Source: Verrucomicrobiota bacterium
GTDB lineage: Bacteria > Verrucomicrobiota > Verrucomicrobiia > Limisphaerales > DSYF01
Length of the DNA: 48,467 nt
Direction: 5' to 3'
Assembly: GCA_025457615.1 (NCBI GenBank)
Contig: JALOTZ010000027.1
Coordinates: 1 to 48,467 of the forward strand
The notes under the pieces are model-generated. The model saw only the letters and a program-made list of their open reading frames with translations. It did not search any database and was not told where the DNA came from. Positions 8,629 through 15,876 of this stretch are shown piece by piece. The position numbers and the translations under genes are program-made. Each line of letters starts with the position of its first letter. Position 1 is the first letter of the stretch.

Positions 8629-10203
8629 CTATCGAAACAGACGGTAATGCACGTCAGGGAACAGATTGTCCTGTTGCTCCCAGCCGGCCAGTTCGCCTGC
8701 TTCCACGTGGCCCGCCATGAGCTGCTCATGCAGCCGGTTGAACCGCAACAGATGCTCCGTCACCCGCCGGCGCGCGTAGTCCGGACTGGTCGCCGCCCGC
8801 AGGATGAAAGGCCAATCACTGGCCTGGGCCAGCATCAGTTCGCGCGCCGCCTGATTCAAAGCGCGCCGCTCCAATCCATCCGGCGCCTCGAACCGCCAGG
8901 CCAGCGCGGTCATGCGCTGCTGCGCGGCCTCCAGATGCGGCAGGATCCAGTCGTTGGTCTCGTTCAGCCACACCTCGAAATAGCCGTGTTCACCCCAACT
9001 CGAAGCCGCCGGGGCGGCCACCTGGTGCGTGGGATGCGCCCGGAGATAATCGTCGGGTGTCATGAGCCGCAACTCCCCGGGATGGCGGCTCGCCTCCCGG
9101 ACCAACAGGTCCAGAAACTCCAAGCCTTCATGCCACCAATGCCCGAACAGCTCGGCGTCGTAGGGCATCAGCAAGCACGGCGGACGGCCCAGCACCGGCC
9201 CGAGCTCGCGCACCTGGCGCCGGCGCGACTCGAGAAAATGTTGCGCATGCGCGGCCGCCGCCGCCAGCGCCGCGCCGCGTTCATAGAGTTCCTTGCGCTC
9301 GGTGGGACCCGTGATGCGGTGATACTTGAGCCCGGTGAACCCGCGATGATGCGGCGAGGGCAGATGCGGCTGCAGGTAATCGAACTCCAGGTCGTAACCG
9401 ATGTCGCGGTAGAAATCCCGGTAGCGCGGATCGCCGGGGTACCCCTCGGTCCGGCTCCACACCTGGCGGGCGGAGTGTGGGTCGCGACCGAACGCCGCCA
9501 GACCCCGGGGCGTGAGGACCGGGGCGTAGATGCCGAGTCGCGGCTGCGGGGTGGCATGCAAGAGCCCGTGGCTTTCCAACGCAAACCATCGCAACCCCGC
9601 CTCTTTCAGGATCGGTTCCACGGCTTCGACGTAGGCACATTCCGGCAGCCAGATCCCGCGCGGATCGCGCCCGAAGCAGCGGCGGTAATCGTGGCTGGCG
9701 GTGAGGATCTGCGCCCGCAGCGACGGCTCGTGCGACGCCAGCAACGGCAGGAGGGCGTGGGTGGCCGCGCAGGTGACAATCTCCAACCGCCCCACTTCCT
9801 GGAGCTGGCCGAACGCGCGCACCAGATCGCGTGAGCTGTCGGTCCAGAGCTGCCGGAGCTTCCGAAAGCGCTCGTGATGATCCGCCGCCAGAGCCTGCAC
9901 GGCGGGCTCGAGCATCGTGCGGCGGATCTCGGACCCGGCCAGCGCAATCAGGCTGTCGAGGCGGCGGCTGAACCGATCCTGCAGCAGGGGATCCTGCAAC
10001 ATGCCGCAGAGCGTGGGGCTGAGGGTGAGGGTGATCGAGGCCGGCAACTGATCGCGCTGCCAGCCCTGCAGCACCTGCAGGAGCGGAAGGTAGGTTTCGA
10101 CCATGGCCTCGTAGAGCCAGCTCTCCTCCAGGAAACGTTCGTGCTCGGGATGCCGGACGAACGGCAGATGCGCGTGGAGCAGGAATAACAGGTAACCGTG
10201 CAT
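8629..10203 (-). CDS. GH57 family 1,4-alpha-glucan branching enzyme-like protein
   Basis: 524-residue member of glycoside hydrolase family 57, close in layout to the GH57 glycogen branching enzymes (an N-terminal (beta/alpha)7 barrel and a helical C-terminal DUF1957-type domain). It starts with YLLFLLHAHLPFVRHPEHE, the conserved HAHLPF strand. The predicted nucleophile Glu lies in GIWLPECAY (~residue 186) and the acid Asp in MPYDAELFGHWW (~348). The C-terminal part has SSWGEHGYFEVWLNETNDWI, typical of the branching type. Would form alpha-1,6 branches in glycogen; 4-alpha-glucanotransferase activity is the alternative. It follows the small membrane protein gene by 16 bases on the - strand. Confidence 0.88.
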   Translation of the reverse strand: MHGYLLFLLHAHLPFVRHPEHERFLEESWLYEAMVETYLPLLQVLQGWQRDQLPASITLTLSPTLCGMLQDPLLQDRFSRRLDSLIALAGSEIRRTMLEPAVQALAADHHERFRKLRQLWTDSSRDLVRAFGQLQEVGRLEIVTCAATHALLPLLASHEPSLRAQILTASHDYRRCFGRDPRGIWLPECAYVEAVEPILKEAGLRWFALESHGLLHATPQPRLGIYAPVLTPRGLAAFGRDPHSARQVWSRTEGYPGDPRYRDFYRDIGYDLEFDYLQPHLPSPHHRGFTGLKYHRITGPTERKELYERGAALAAAAAHAQHFLESRRRQVRELGPVLGRPPCLLMPYDAELFGHWWHEGLEFLDLLVREASRHPGELRLMTPDDYLRAHPTHQVAAPAASSWGEHGYFEVWLNETNDWILPHLEAAQQRMTALAWRFEAPDGLERRALNQAARELMLAQASDWPFILRAATSPDYARRRVTEHLLRFNRLHEQLMAGHVEAGELAGWEQQDNLFPDVHYRLFR

Positions 10204-10219
10204 GAACCTCGAATCGTTC

Positions 10220-10450
10220 TCACTCGTAATCCCGGGTGAGCGCGCGCGCCAGACGGGAGCTGAAAACCAGAAGCATCAACCCGACCAGGAAGCTCCCCCC
10301 ACCGACCAGCCATTGCCCGAAGCCGCCTTCCCCCTGGCGACTCCCCGCATAGGCCAGGACCAGCAGGACCACGCCAAGCAGCAGCAGTCCCACCGCCACC
10401 AATCGCAGCAGCGAGGCCACCGCACTTCGCAGAGACGTCATGCCTCCCAT
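10220..10450 (-). CDS. small membrane protein, two hydrophobic helices
   Basis: About 76 residues (ATG at 10450) with two membrane segments, LVAVGLLLLGVVLLVLAYAG and a second, WLVGGGSFLVGLMLLVFSS, and a short basic tail. ATG 10441 and a TTG at 10477 are alternative starts; ATGGGAGGCATG means one start overlaps the likely ribosome site of the next. Located between the pilR-like and GH57 genes with small gaps on the - strand, so it is probably co-transcribed with them. No family recognised and no function proposed. Confidence 0.6.
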   Translation of the reverse strand: MGGMTSLRSAVASLLRLVAVGLLLLGVVLLVLAYAGSRQGEGGFGQWLVGGGSFLVGLMLLVFSSRLARALTRDYE

Positions 10451-10527
10451 TGCGCGAAGCCCCACGGCTCCTGTCAAAGATTTTCCGCACCCCCCAGTCC
10501 GTAACTGAGCCCGTCCAAGGGGCTGTC

Positions 10528-12006
10528 CTACTGGGCCTTCTCGTCCTCGGTCAGCTTGCGATACAAGGTGGCCAGGCTGACTCCCAGAAGGATCGCCGCC
10601 TGTTCCTTGTCTCCGCCCGCCAGCTCGATTACCCGGTTCATATAGGCGGTCTCCTGCTCACGCGAGAAGATGCGCAGCGGTTTGACGTCGTCCACCGTCT
10701 CCGGCAACACGCCGCCACCGCGCGGGGCCTCCGCAATATCCGCCCCGGGGGCCCCCACCGGTCCGGACTCGGTGGCTGTGGGCAGTTCGGCTTCCGCGGA
10801 GTCGTCCAAAGCCGCGGGGTCCTTGCCCGCCGCCTTGAGAATGGCCGGGGGCAAATCCCGCAGGCGGATGACATTGCCTTCGCAGAGGGTGGCGGAGCGT
10901 TCGACGGCGTTTTCGAGCTCCCGCACGTTGCCGGGCCAGTCGTAAGTGTTGAGCACATCCATCACCTGACGGCTGACGCGGCGCGGCTTGCCGGTGCGGC
11001 CGAGGGGCTTGGACCGCAGGAAATGCGCGACCAGCAGGGGGATATCCTCGCGCCGTTCCCGGAGGCTGGGCAGGTGCAGGGGAATGACGTTGAGCCGGTA
11101 ATAGAGGTCCTCCCGGAAGCCGCCGTCCCGGATGCGGTTCTCGAGGGGTTCGTTGGTGGCGGCCACCACGCGGACGTTGACGCGAATGGGTGTGTTTTCG
11201 CCCACGCGACGAATCTCGCGTTCCTGGAGCACGCGCAGGAGCCGGCTTTGCAGCAGCGGCGGCATCGCCCCCACCTCATCGAGGAAAATCGTCCCGCCAT
11301 CCGCCTCCTGGAACAGACCCTTCTTGTCCGCGATCGCCCCGGTGAACGCGCCGCGGCAATGGCCGAACAGTTCCGATTCCAGGAGCGCCTCGGGCAGCGC
11401 GCTGCAGTTGATGGGGATGAACGGGGCGTGCTGGCGCCGGCTGTTCTGGTGGAGCGCCTTGGCCACCAGTTCCTTGCCGGTGCCGCTTTCCCCCAGAATG
11501 AGAATCGTGCTCTCCGTGTCCGCCACCCGTTCCAACATCCTGAACACGGCCTGCATCTTCTCGGCGGTGCCGATGATCCGGGTGAACTGGTATTTCTTCT
11601 TCAGCTCACGCCGCAGAAACGTCGTTTCGCTGACCGCTTCCCCGAACGACAACGCCCGGCGGATGGTGAAGCGGAAATCCTCCACCTTGAACGGTTTCTC
11701 CAGGTAATCGAACGCCCCGGACCGCATGGCCTCGATGGCGGTGTCCAGCGTGCCAAACCCGGTCACCACAATCACCACCGGAGGCGGGGAAAGGCTGCGC
11801 GCCTTGCGCAGGACGTCCAGCCCCTTGGCGCCGGACTTGTCGAGATAGAGGTCCGTGATGACCAGATCCGGGGAGTGCTCGGCGATGCCGTCCAGGGCGG
11901 ACTCGAGGTTGGAGAAGGGGATGACCTCGTGCCCTTCCTTGCGCAGAAGATCCCCGATCATCTGCACCATCGTCAGCTCATCGTCAACCAGAACAACCTT
12001 GGCCAT
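10528..12006 (-). CDS. sigma54-dependent response regulator (NtrC/PilR type)
   Basis: 492-residue transcription activator. Receiver domain (1-~120) with acidic pair D8/D9, phospho-acceptor Asp52 in DLVITDLYL, Thr82 and Lys104. AAA+ domain with Walker A GESGTGKE (172-179) and the sigma54-contact loop GAFTGA (219-224), then Walker B DGGTIFLDEVG. A Pro/Ala/acid-rich linker of ~60 residues precedes a Fis-type helix-turn-helix (NRVIELAGGDKEQAAILLGVSLATLYRKL split across the end). Directly follows the pilC-like gene by about 50 bases, which favours a PilR-like role in pilus control. No histidine kinase gene is nearby. Known of the family: phosphorylation triggers ATPase remodelling of sigma54 RNA polymerase. 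Confidence 0.92.
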   Translation of the reverse strand: MAKVVLVDDELTMVQMIGDLLRKEGHEVIPFSNLESALDGIAEHSPDLVITDLYLDKSGAKGLDVLRKARSLSPPPVVIVVTGFGTLDTAIEAMRSGAFDYLEKPFKVEDFRFTIRRALSFGEAVSETTFLRRELKKKYQFTRIIGTAEKMQAVFRMLERVADTESTILILGESGTGKELVAKALHQNSRRQHAPFIPINCSALPEALLESELFGHCRGAFTGAIADKKGLFQEADGGTIFLDEVGAMPPLLQSRLLRVLQEREIRRVGENTPIRVNVRVVAATNEPLENRIRDGGFREDLYYRLNVIPLHLPSLRERREDIPLLVAHFLRSKPLGRTGKPRRVSRQVMDVLNTYDWPGNVRELENAVERSATLCEGNVIRLRDLPPAILKAAGKDPAALDDSAEAELPTATESGPVGAPGADIAEAPRGGGVLPETVDDVKPLRIFSREQETAYMNRVIELAGGDKEQAAILLGVSLATLYRKLTEDEKAQ

Positions 12007-12057
12007 GCCCCAAGCTAGGGAGGGTCCCCACCCAGAGCAAGTGGGGAATCCACCCGG

Positions 12058-13260
12058 TTACTTGACGATCTCGCTGAGCTTGAAGATCGGCAGGAACATG
12101 CAAACCACCATGCTCCCAATCACCACGCCCAGGAACACGATCAGGATGGGCTCGATCATGGACGTCAAGCCCGCCAGCGTGGTTTCAATCTCCTCGTCCA
12201 GAAAGTCCGAGATGCGCTCGAGCATGTCGTCCACCTTGCCCGTCTGCTCGCCGGCGGTGATCATGCGGATGATCATGTTGGGAAACACCGGGTGCTTCGA
12301 AAGCGCGTTGGCCAGGCTCTCGCCACGCTCGATGTCGGAAGACGACACGCGCACGGCCTTCTCCATCACCACGTTGCCCACCGTTTGGGAAACGATGTTC
12401 AACACCTCGAGAATCGGCACCCCGCTGCGCACCAGGGACGCCAGCGTGCGGGTGAACCGCGCCAGGCAGATCTTGTGGGCAATGCCCCCGAAAACGGGCA
12501 TGCGGATCCGATAGGCGTCCCAGAAGGCCCGGCCTTTCTTGGTCTTGATGAAATGCAGCCACCCGTAAACGCCCGCGCCTCCGGCCACCAGGATCAGGAG
12601 GATGTAGCTCTTCACGAATTCACTGATGCCGATCATGAATTGCGTCGGGCCCGGCAGCTTGGCTCCGAAGCCCGAGTAGATCTCCCCGAACACCGGGATC
12701 ACCTTCACCATCAGGAACAACGTGATCAGAATCGCCACCACGGTCACCACGGTGGGATACATCATCGCCGACTTCACCTTCCGGCGCAGTTTGGCGGTGT
12801 TTTCGAGGTAGGTGGCCAGGCGGGCCAGAATCTCGGCCAGCAAACCGCCCTTCTCACCCGCGCAGACCATGGCCACATACAGCTTGGAGAACGCCTTCGG
12901 ATGCTTCTGTAGCGCCTCGGAAAAGCTGTCGCCCGACTCGACCCGGGAACAGACGTCCCGGATGACATCCTTCATGACTTTATTGGGCGACTGCTCGGCG
13001 AGGGCCTGGAGGGACTGGACCATGGCCAGACCGGCGTCAATCATGGTGGCCAATTGGCGGGTGAACACGACCAAGTCCTGGAGCGACACCTTGCCTCCGG
13101 CGGTTTTCCCCTTCTTGGAAAGCTTTTCCTGAATTGAGACAACCAGGAGGTTGCGCTTCAACAAGGCGGCCACCGCGGCCTGCTCGTTTCCGGCTTCGAC
13201 CACGCTGCGAATCTCCCGGCCGGAGGCCGTATCTCGTGCTACATACGCAAAGGATGGCAT
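12058..13260 (-). CDS. pilC: type IV pilus/type II secretion inner-membrane protein (PilC/GspF)
   Basis: 400-residue platform protein of a type IV pilus or type II secretion system. MPSFAYVARDTASGREI at the start matches the family N-terminus; two T2SSF domains follow (each with the Gly-Asx-SxxxAL motif: ESGDSFSEALQKHPKAFS and ERGESLANALSKHPVFPN), with membrane helices between and near the C-terminus (ILIVFLGVVIGSMVVCMFLPI). The start at 13260 was chosen because the open frame upstream to 13476 encodes low-complexity sequence not found in the family. First gene of the operon with the pilR-like gene; a sigma54-type promoter match lies 85-100 bases upstream. Its ATPase (pilB) is encoded 4 kb away. 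Confidence 0.92.
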   Translation of the reverse strand: MPSFAYVARDTASGREIRSVVEAGNEQAAVAALLKRNLLVVSIQEKLSKKGKTAGGKVSLQDLVVFTRQLATMIDAGLAMVQSLQALAEQSPNKVMKDVIRDVCSRVESGDSFSEALQKHPKAFSKLYVAMVCAGEKGGLLAEILARLATYLENTAKLRRKVKSAMMYPTVVTVVAILITLFLMVKVIPVFGEIYSGFGAKLPGPTQFMIGISEFVKSYILLILVAGGAGVYGWLHFIKTKKGRAFWDAYRIRMPVFGGIAHKICLARFTRTLASLVRSGVPILEVLNIVSQTVGNVVMEKAVRVSSSDIERGESLANALSKHPVFPNMIIRMITAGEQTGKVDDMLERISDFLDEEIETTLAGLTSMIEPILIVFLGVVIGSMVVCMFLPIFKLSEIVK

Positions 13261-13293
13261 AGTTGACTGGTCTTTCTTGCGGTTCTCAATCCG

Positions 13294-13312
13294 GCCTGAT
13301 TCCAAATCAGGC
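13294..13312. repeat. perfect 8-bp inverted repeat in pilC leader
   Basis: GCCTGATT-CCA-AATCAGGC, eight paired bases and a three-base loop, lies between the candidate sigma54 promoter and the pilC start. Could be an mRNA hairpin or a protein-binding palindrome. Confidence 0.55.
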
Positions 13313-13344
13313 ACTTGGGTACGTCTGTTTGCCGGGTCGGTTTT

Positions 13345-13360
13345 AGCAGGGGGCGTTCCA
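13345..13360 (-). promoter_or_regulatory. candidate sigma54 promoter for pilC operon
   Basis: On the - strand the sequence is TGGAACGCCCCCTGCT. Against the consensus TGGCACG-N4-TTGCW it has two mismatches, keeps GG and GC ten bases apart, and would start transcription ~70-75 bases before the pilC ATG. Context supports it: a sigma54 activator is encoded in the same operon. Confidence 0.5.
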
Positions 13361-13568
13361 TGAAACCACGGAGGCCACCTGCCCCACCCTCGAGATTCCC
13401 GGAGATTCCGGCCAACACCCGGCGGGTCGTGTCCCGCCCAGCCTCTGCGGGGACTGGGCCACCGAAGCCGGATCAAAACGGCCTTCGATTATTGGCCTTT
13501 TCTTGGGAATCTGACTGATCTTGGCGATGTCAAAAGGCTGAAAAGTCCTCGCAAGCCGATTCGTAAAT

Positions 13569-13583
13569 CGTTGATTATCAACG
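13569..13583. promoter_or_regulatory. palindrome upstream of porin gene (operator-like)
   Basis: CGTTGATTATCAACG, perfect six-base arms around TTA, 180 bases upstream of the porin ATG. Operator-like, but no regulator can be named. Confidence 0.4.
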
Positions 13584-13762
13584 GTCGTCAGGAAAATCAC
13601 ACGTTCAAAGGGGCCGGGGCAAAAAAAACTTGTTGCATTTGAAAGGCGTTTACAGAGAATCCGGCCAGAAACGCCATTCCGGCGGCGGAGCAAACTGTGT
13701 TTGTTCCGTGTCGTTCTGTAAGAAGAACACAGAAAAACCAAACAAATCGGAGGAACAAGAAG

Positions 13763-14977
13763 ATGAAGCTAAATAAATGGACAGTCGGTCTGGCTGCCGT
13801 GGGAGCGATCAGTCTCTCGAGCGCCGTCCAGGCTGAAGAAGCAGCGACAGAAATGAACGTGGTCAACGCCATGACGAGCGGGACCACCATCAGTGGCTAC
13901 GTCAATACCTCGTTCAGCTACAACCTGAACACCGCCAACGGCGGCGTGGACCGCGCGGACATACTGGGTTCCGGCAAAGCCAACGGGTTCAACCTCGATG
14001 TGGTCAACCTGACCCTCGAGAAGCCGCTGGATGAGTCTGAATGGGCCGCGGGTTACAAGGCAGAGCTTTTGTTTGGCCCTGACGCAGTCGGCTGGAATCC
14101 CTCCGTGGTGGGCGACTCGGATCAAGACGTGGGCTTGAAGCAGGCCTATGTGAACTTGCGCACTCCGGTCGGCAACGGCCTGGAGTGGAAGATGGGCGTG
14201 TTCGACACCATCATCGGCTACGAATCCTTCAACGCAAATGCCAATCCGAACTATACCCGCTCGATCGCTTGGTCGATTGAACCGACCCAGCACACTGGAT
14301 TGCTTGCGAAGTACGTGGTCAGCGACGTCGTCTCTGTGACTGCTGGCGTTGCGGATACCATGGACGCCGGCATCAACAACCGTGCTGCTTACAGCGGTGG
14401 GGCCAACTCCACCAAGGATCAGTGGAACCTGACCTACATGGCTGCGGTGGCGGTTACTGCTCCCGAAGACATGGGCGCGTTGGCTGGCTCGACGCTCTAC
14501 GGCGGCGTGCTCTATGGCCGAAGCGACATCTGGGGTGCCGGCGGAAACCAGACCAGTTGGTATTCCGGCTTGACCTTGGCGACGGGTGTTGAAGGGTTGA
14601 GCGTTGGGGCTGCGTTCGATTACCTCGACTATCAGGAGACTTCAACCGGCGGCGTCGGGACCGGCTCCACTTGGGTGGGCGGTCTTTATGCCTCCTTCCA
14701 GGCCACGGAGAAGTTGAGCCTTCACGCTCGTGGTGAGTACGCTCGCGGCAACAGCGGGTTTGACTCGGATCCTACCGACAATGCCAAGGAAGAGTGGTTC
14801 GAAGGAACTCTGACTGCCCAGTATGACCTGTGGCAGAACGTCATCACCCGTCTGGAAGCCCGCTGGGATAACCGCAACTACAGGGATGTTAACGGGTTCG
14901 GAGACTCAAACCAGCCTGGTGCTGATGACCTGAGCAACGCCTACTCGCTCATGTTGAACGTGATCTACGTGTTCTAA
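13763..14977 (+). CDS. outer-membrane beta-barrel protein, porin-2/OmpL-like
   Basis: 404 residues from the ATG at 13763, which has GGAGG nine bases upstream; the frame extends further upstream but without family resemblance. Signal peptide MKLNKWTVGLAAVGAISLSS ending with cleavage after VQA. The mature part is rich in aromatic and alternating-polarity strands (ISGYVNTSFSYNLN, WKMGVFDTIIGYESFNAN), as in the 'putative beta-barrel porin-2' family, and it ends in ...LMLNVIYVF, the terminal Phe being the usual outer-membrane barrel sorting signal. Probable general porin or passive uptake channel; substrate unknown. Monocistronic: its own leader upstream and a strong terminator downstream. Confidence 0.82.
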   Translation: MKLNKWTVGLAAVGAISLSSAVQAEEAATEMNVVNAMTSGTTISGYVNTSFSYNLNTANGGVDRADILGSGKANGFNLDVVNLTLEKPLDESEWAAGYKAELLFGPDAVGWNPSVVGDSDQDVGLKQAYVNLRTPVGNGLEWKMGVFDTIIGYESFNANANPNYTRSIAWSIEPTQHTGLLAKYVVSDVVSVTAGVADTMDAGINNRAAYSGGANSTKDQWNLTYMAAVAVTAPEDMGALAGSTLYGGVLYGRSDIWGAGGNQTSWYSGLTLATGVEGLSVGAAFDYLDYQETSTGGVGTGSTWVGGLYASFQATEKLSLHARGEYARGNSGFDSDPTDNAKEEWFEGTLTAQYDLWQNVITRLEARWDNRNYRDVNGFGDSNQPGADDLSNAYSLMLNVIYVF

Positions 14978-14996
14978 GAGTCGTCTGACTCCTTTC

Positions 14997-15029
14997 AAAC
15001 CCCTTCCGGGCAACCGGAAGGGGTTTTTG
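14997..15029 (+). terminator. strong intrinsic terminator after the porin gene
   Basis: A 13-bp perfect stem, AAACCCCTTCCGG with CCGGAAGGGGTTT, loop GCAA, followed by T residues. Ends about 20 bases after the stop codon. Confidence 0.88.
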
Positions 15030-15085
15030 TTTCGGCAAAGCGGGAACTGCCCCGCAGCAGCAACCGGCTGATCCTTGAACCTCGA

Positions 15086-15223
15086 AACCGCAGTTCAACC
15101 ACAGAGAACACAAAGAACACAGAGAAAGACAATCGCTTACGGCGGCAGACTCATTCATCCGTTGGAGGAGGTGTTGACATCGCCCAAGCCCTTTTTTTTG
15201 TGACCTTTGTGATCTTCGTGGTT
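15086..15223. repeat. inverted-repeat element, MITE-like, copy 1
   Basis: Left arm 15097-15128 (begins AACCACAGAGAACACAAAG) is matched by the reverse complement of 15192-15223 (which reads TTTGTGATCTTCGTGGTT at its end), about 25 of 32 positions alike. The arms enclose ~63 bases. Preceded by the 12-mer AACCGCAGTTCA. Elements of this CACAGAG/CTTTGTG type are familiar as dispersed non-coding repeats in many bacterial genomes. Confidence 0.6.
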
Positions 15224-15299
15224 TATCAAGTGCCGTTTTTTGGATGAACGGCCCGACTCGCGTCAATGCCTGGAGGTATTCCCCCCTGAACCTCGTAGC

Positions 15300-15344
15300 C
15301 GTGGACGCCTGCCTGTGCGTGGCACGCAGACAGGTGAGTCCACG
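15300..15344. repeat. long hairpin between the two repeat elements
   Basis: Outer arms CGTGGAC and GTCCACG (seven bases, perfect), inner arms CCTGTGCGTG and CACGCAGACAGG pair with a two-base bulge; small apical loop. Not followed by T-rich sequence. Confidence 0.55.
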
Positions 15345-15448
15345 CCATTCTTCTCCCCGAGAGCGGAAGGGCGGCTGGATGGCTGAAGGCGGCGTCCAGT
15401 TTGGAACAATGGCGCCGACTCACTTCGGCGGCCACGGTTGAGCCCAAG

Positions 15449-15612
15449 AACCGCAGTTCAGCAGCCACCAAGAGGCAAAAGGCGCAAGAGCACGAGTCAT
15501 CCGCTCGGTCTTGTTCCTGGAACTTCCTCACCAGTGCGGCGAAGCCTGTAGGGGTGCGTCCGACGCATTCATCTACTCGCTCTTGTGCTCCTTTGCGTTG
15601 TTTCTCGCAACT
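15449..15612. repeat. inverted-repeat element, MITE-like, copy 2
   Basis: Starts with the same 12-mer AACCGCAGTTCA. The left arm contains GCAAAAGGCGCAAGAGCACG (from ~15475); the right arm, 15577-15612, reversed, contains GCAAAGGAGCACAAGAGCGA. Similar organisation to the element at 15086 but different arm sequence, so a related family or sibling subtype. Confidence 0.5.
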
Positions 15613-15876
15613 TCGTCACGCCCTGCGAAGATTGGCCCGGACCGTGGGTCCACGACCCGCAGCAGCCTCGCTCCTCCACTCGCCCACGACCAACTCGCAG
15701 CCCACCCGCACTTGCGCCCCCGCTGCGGCTCACGGAGCCGCGCCCCCCGACAACGGACCGTGGGTCCAACGGATTCTGGATATTGGGCTGGTCGTTGTGC
15801 TTGCGCACTGAGCATGGTGGCGGCGCGAGGAACAGCCTTTGACCCGAGCCGAAGCGTTTGGTAATGTGCGCTGGTC

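Larger units (their letters stand above)
13261..13762. other. regulatory intergenic region between pilC and the porin gene
   Basis: About 500 bases with no convincing gene. It contains, on the - strand side, the pilC leader hairpin and a sigma54 match. On the + strand side it contains a palindrome at 13569-13583, an A8 tract at ~13621-13628 within an AT-rich segment, and an imperfect inverted repeat (CTGTGTTTGTTC with GAAGAACACAG) in the porin leader around 13693-13733. No clear sigma70 promoter for the porin could be named. Confidence 0.6.
15032..15876. other. gene-free, repeat-rich interval of ~850 bases
   Basis: No open frame here looks like a gene. It holds two inverted-repeat elements that both begin with the same 12 bases (AACCGCAGTTCA), and between them a further hairpin; each is listed separately. 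From 15640 the sequence is GC-rich filler with GGACC-GTG-GGTCC occurring twice (around 15645 and 15758). No tRNA or other known RNA recognised. Confidence 0.6.

Noticed and set aside
15032..15876. CRISPR array
   Set aside because: Repeats are inverted and only two; there are no evenly spaced direct repeats or cas genes.
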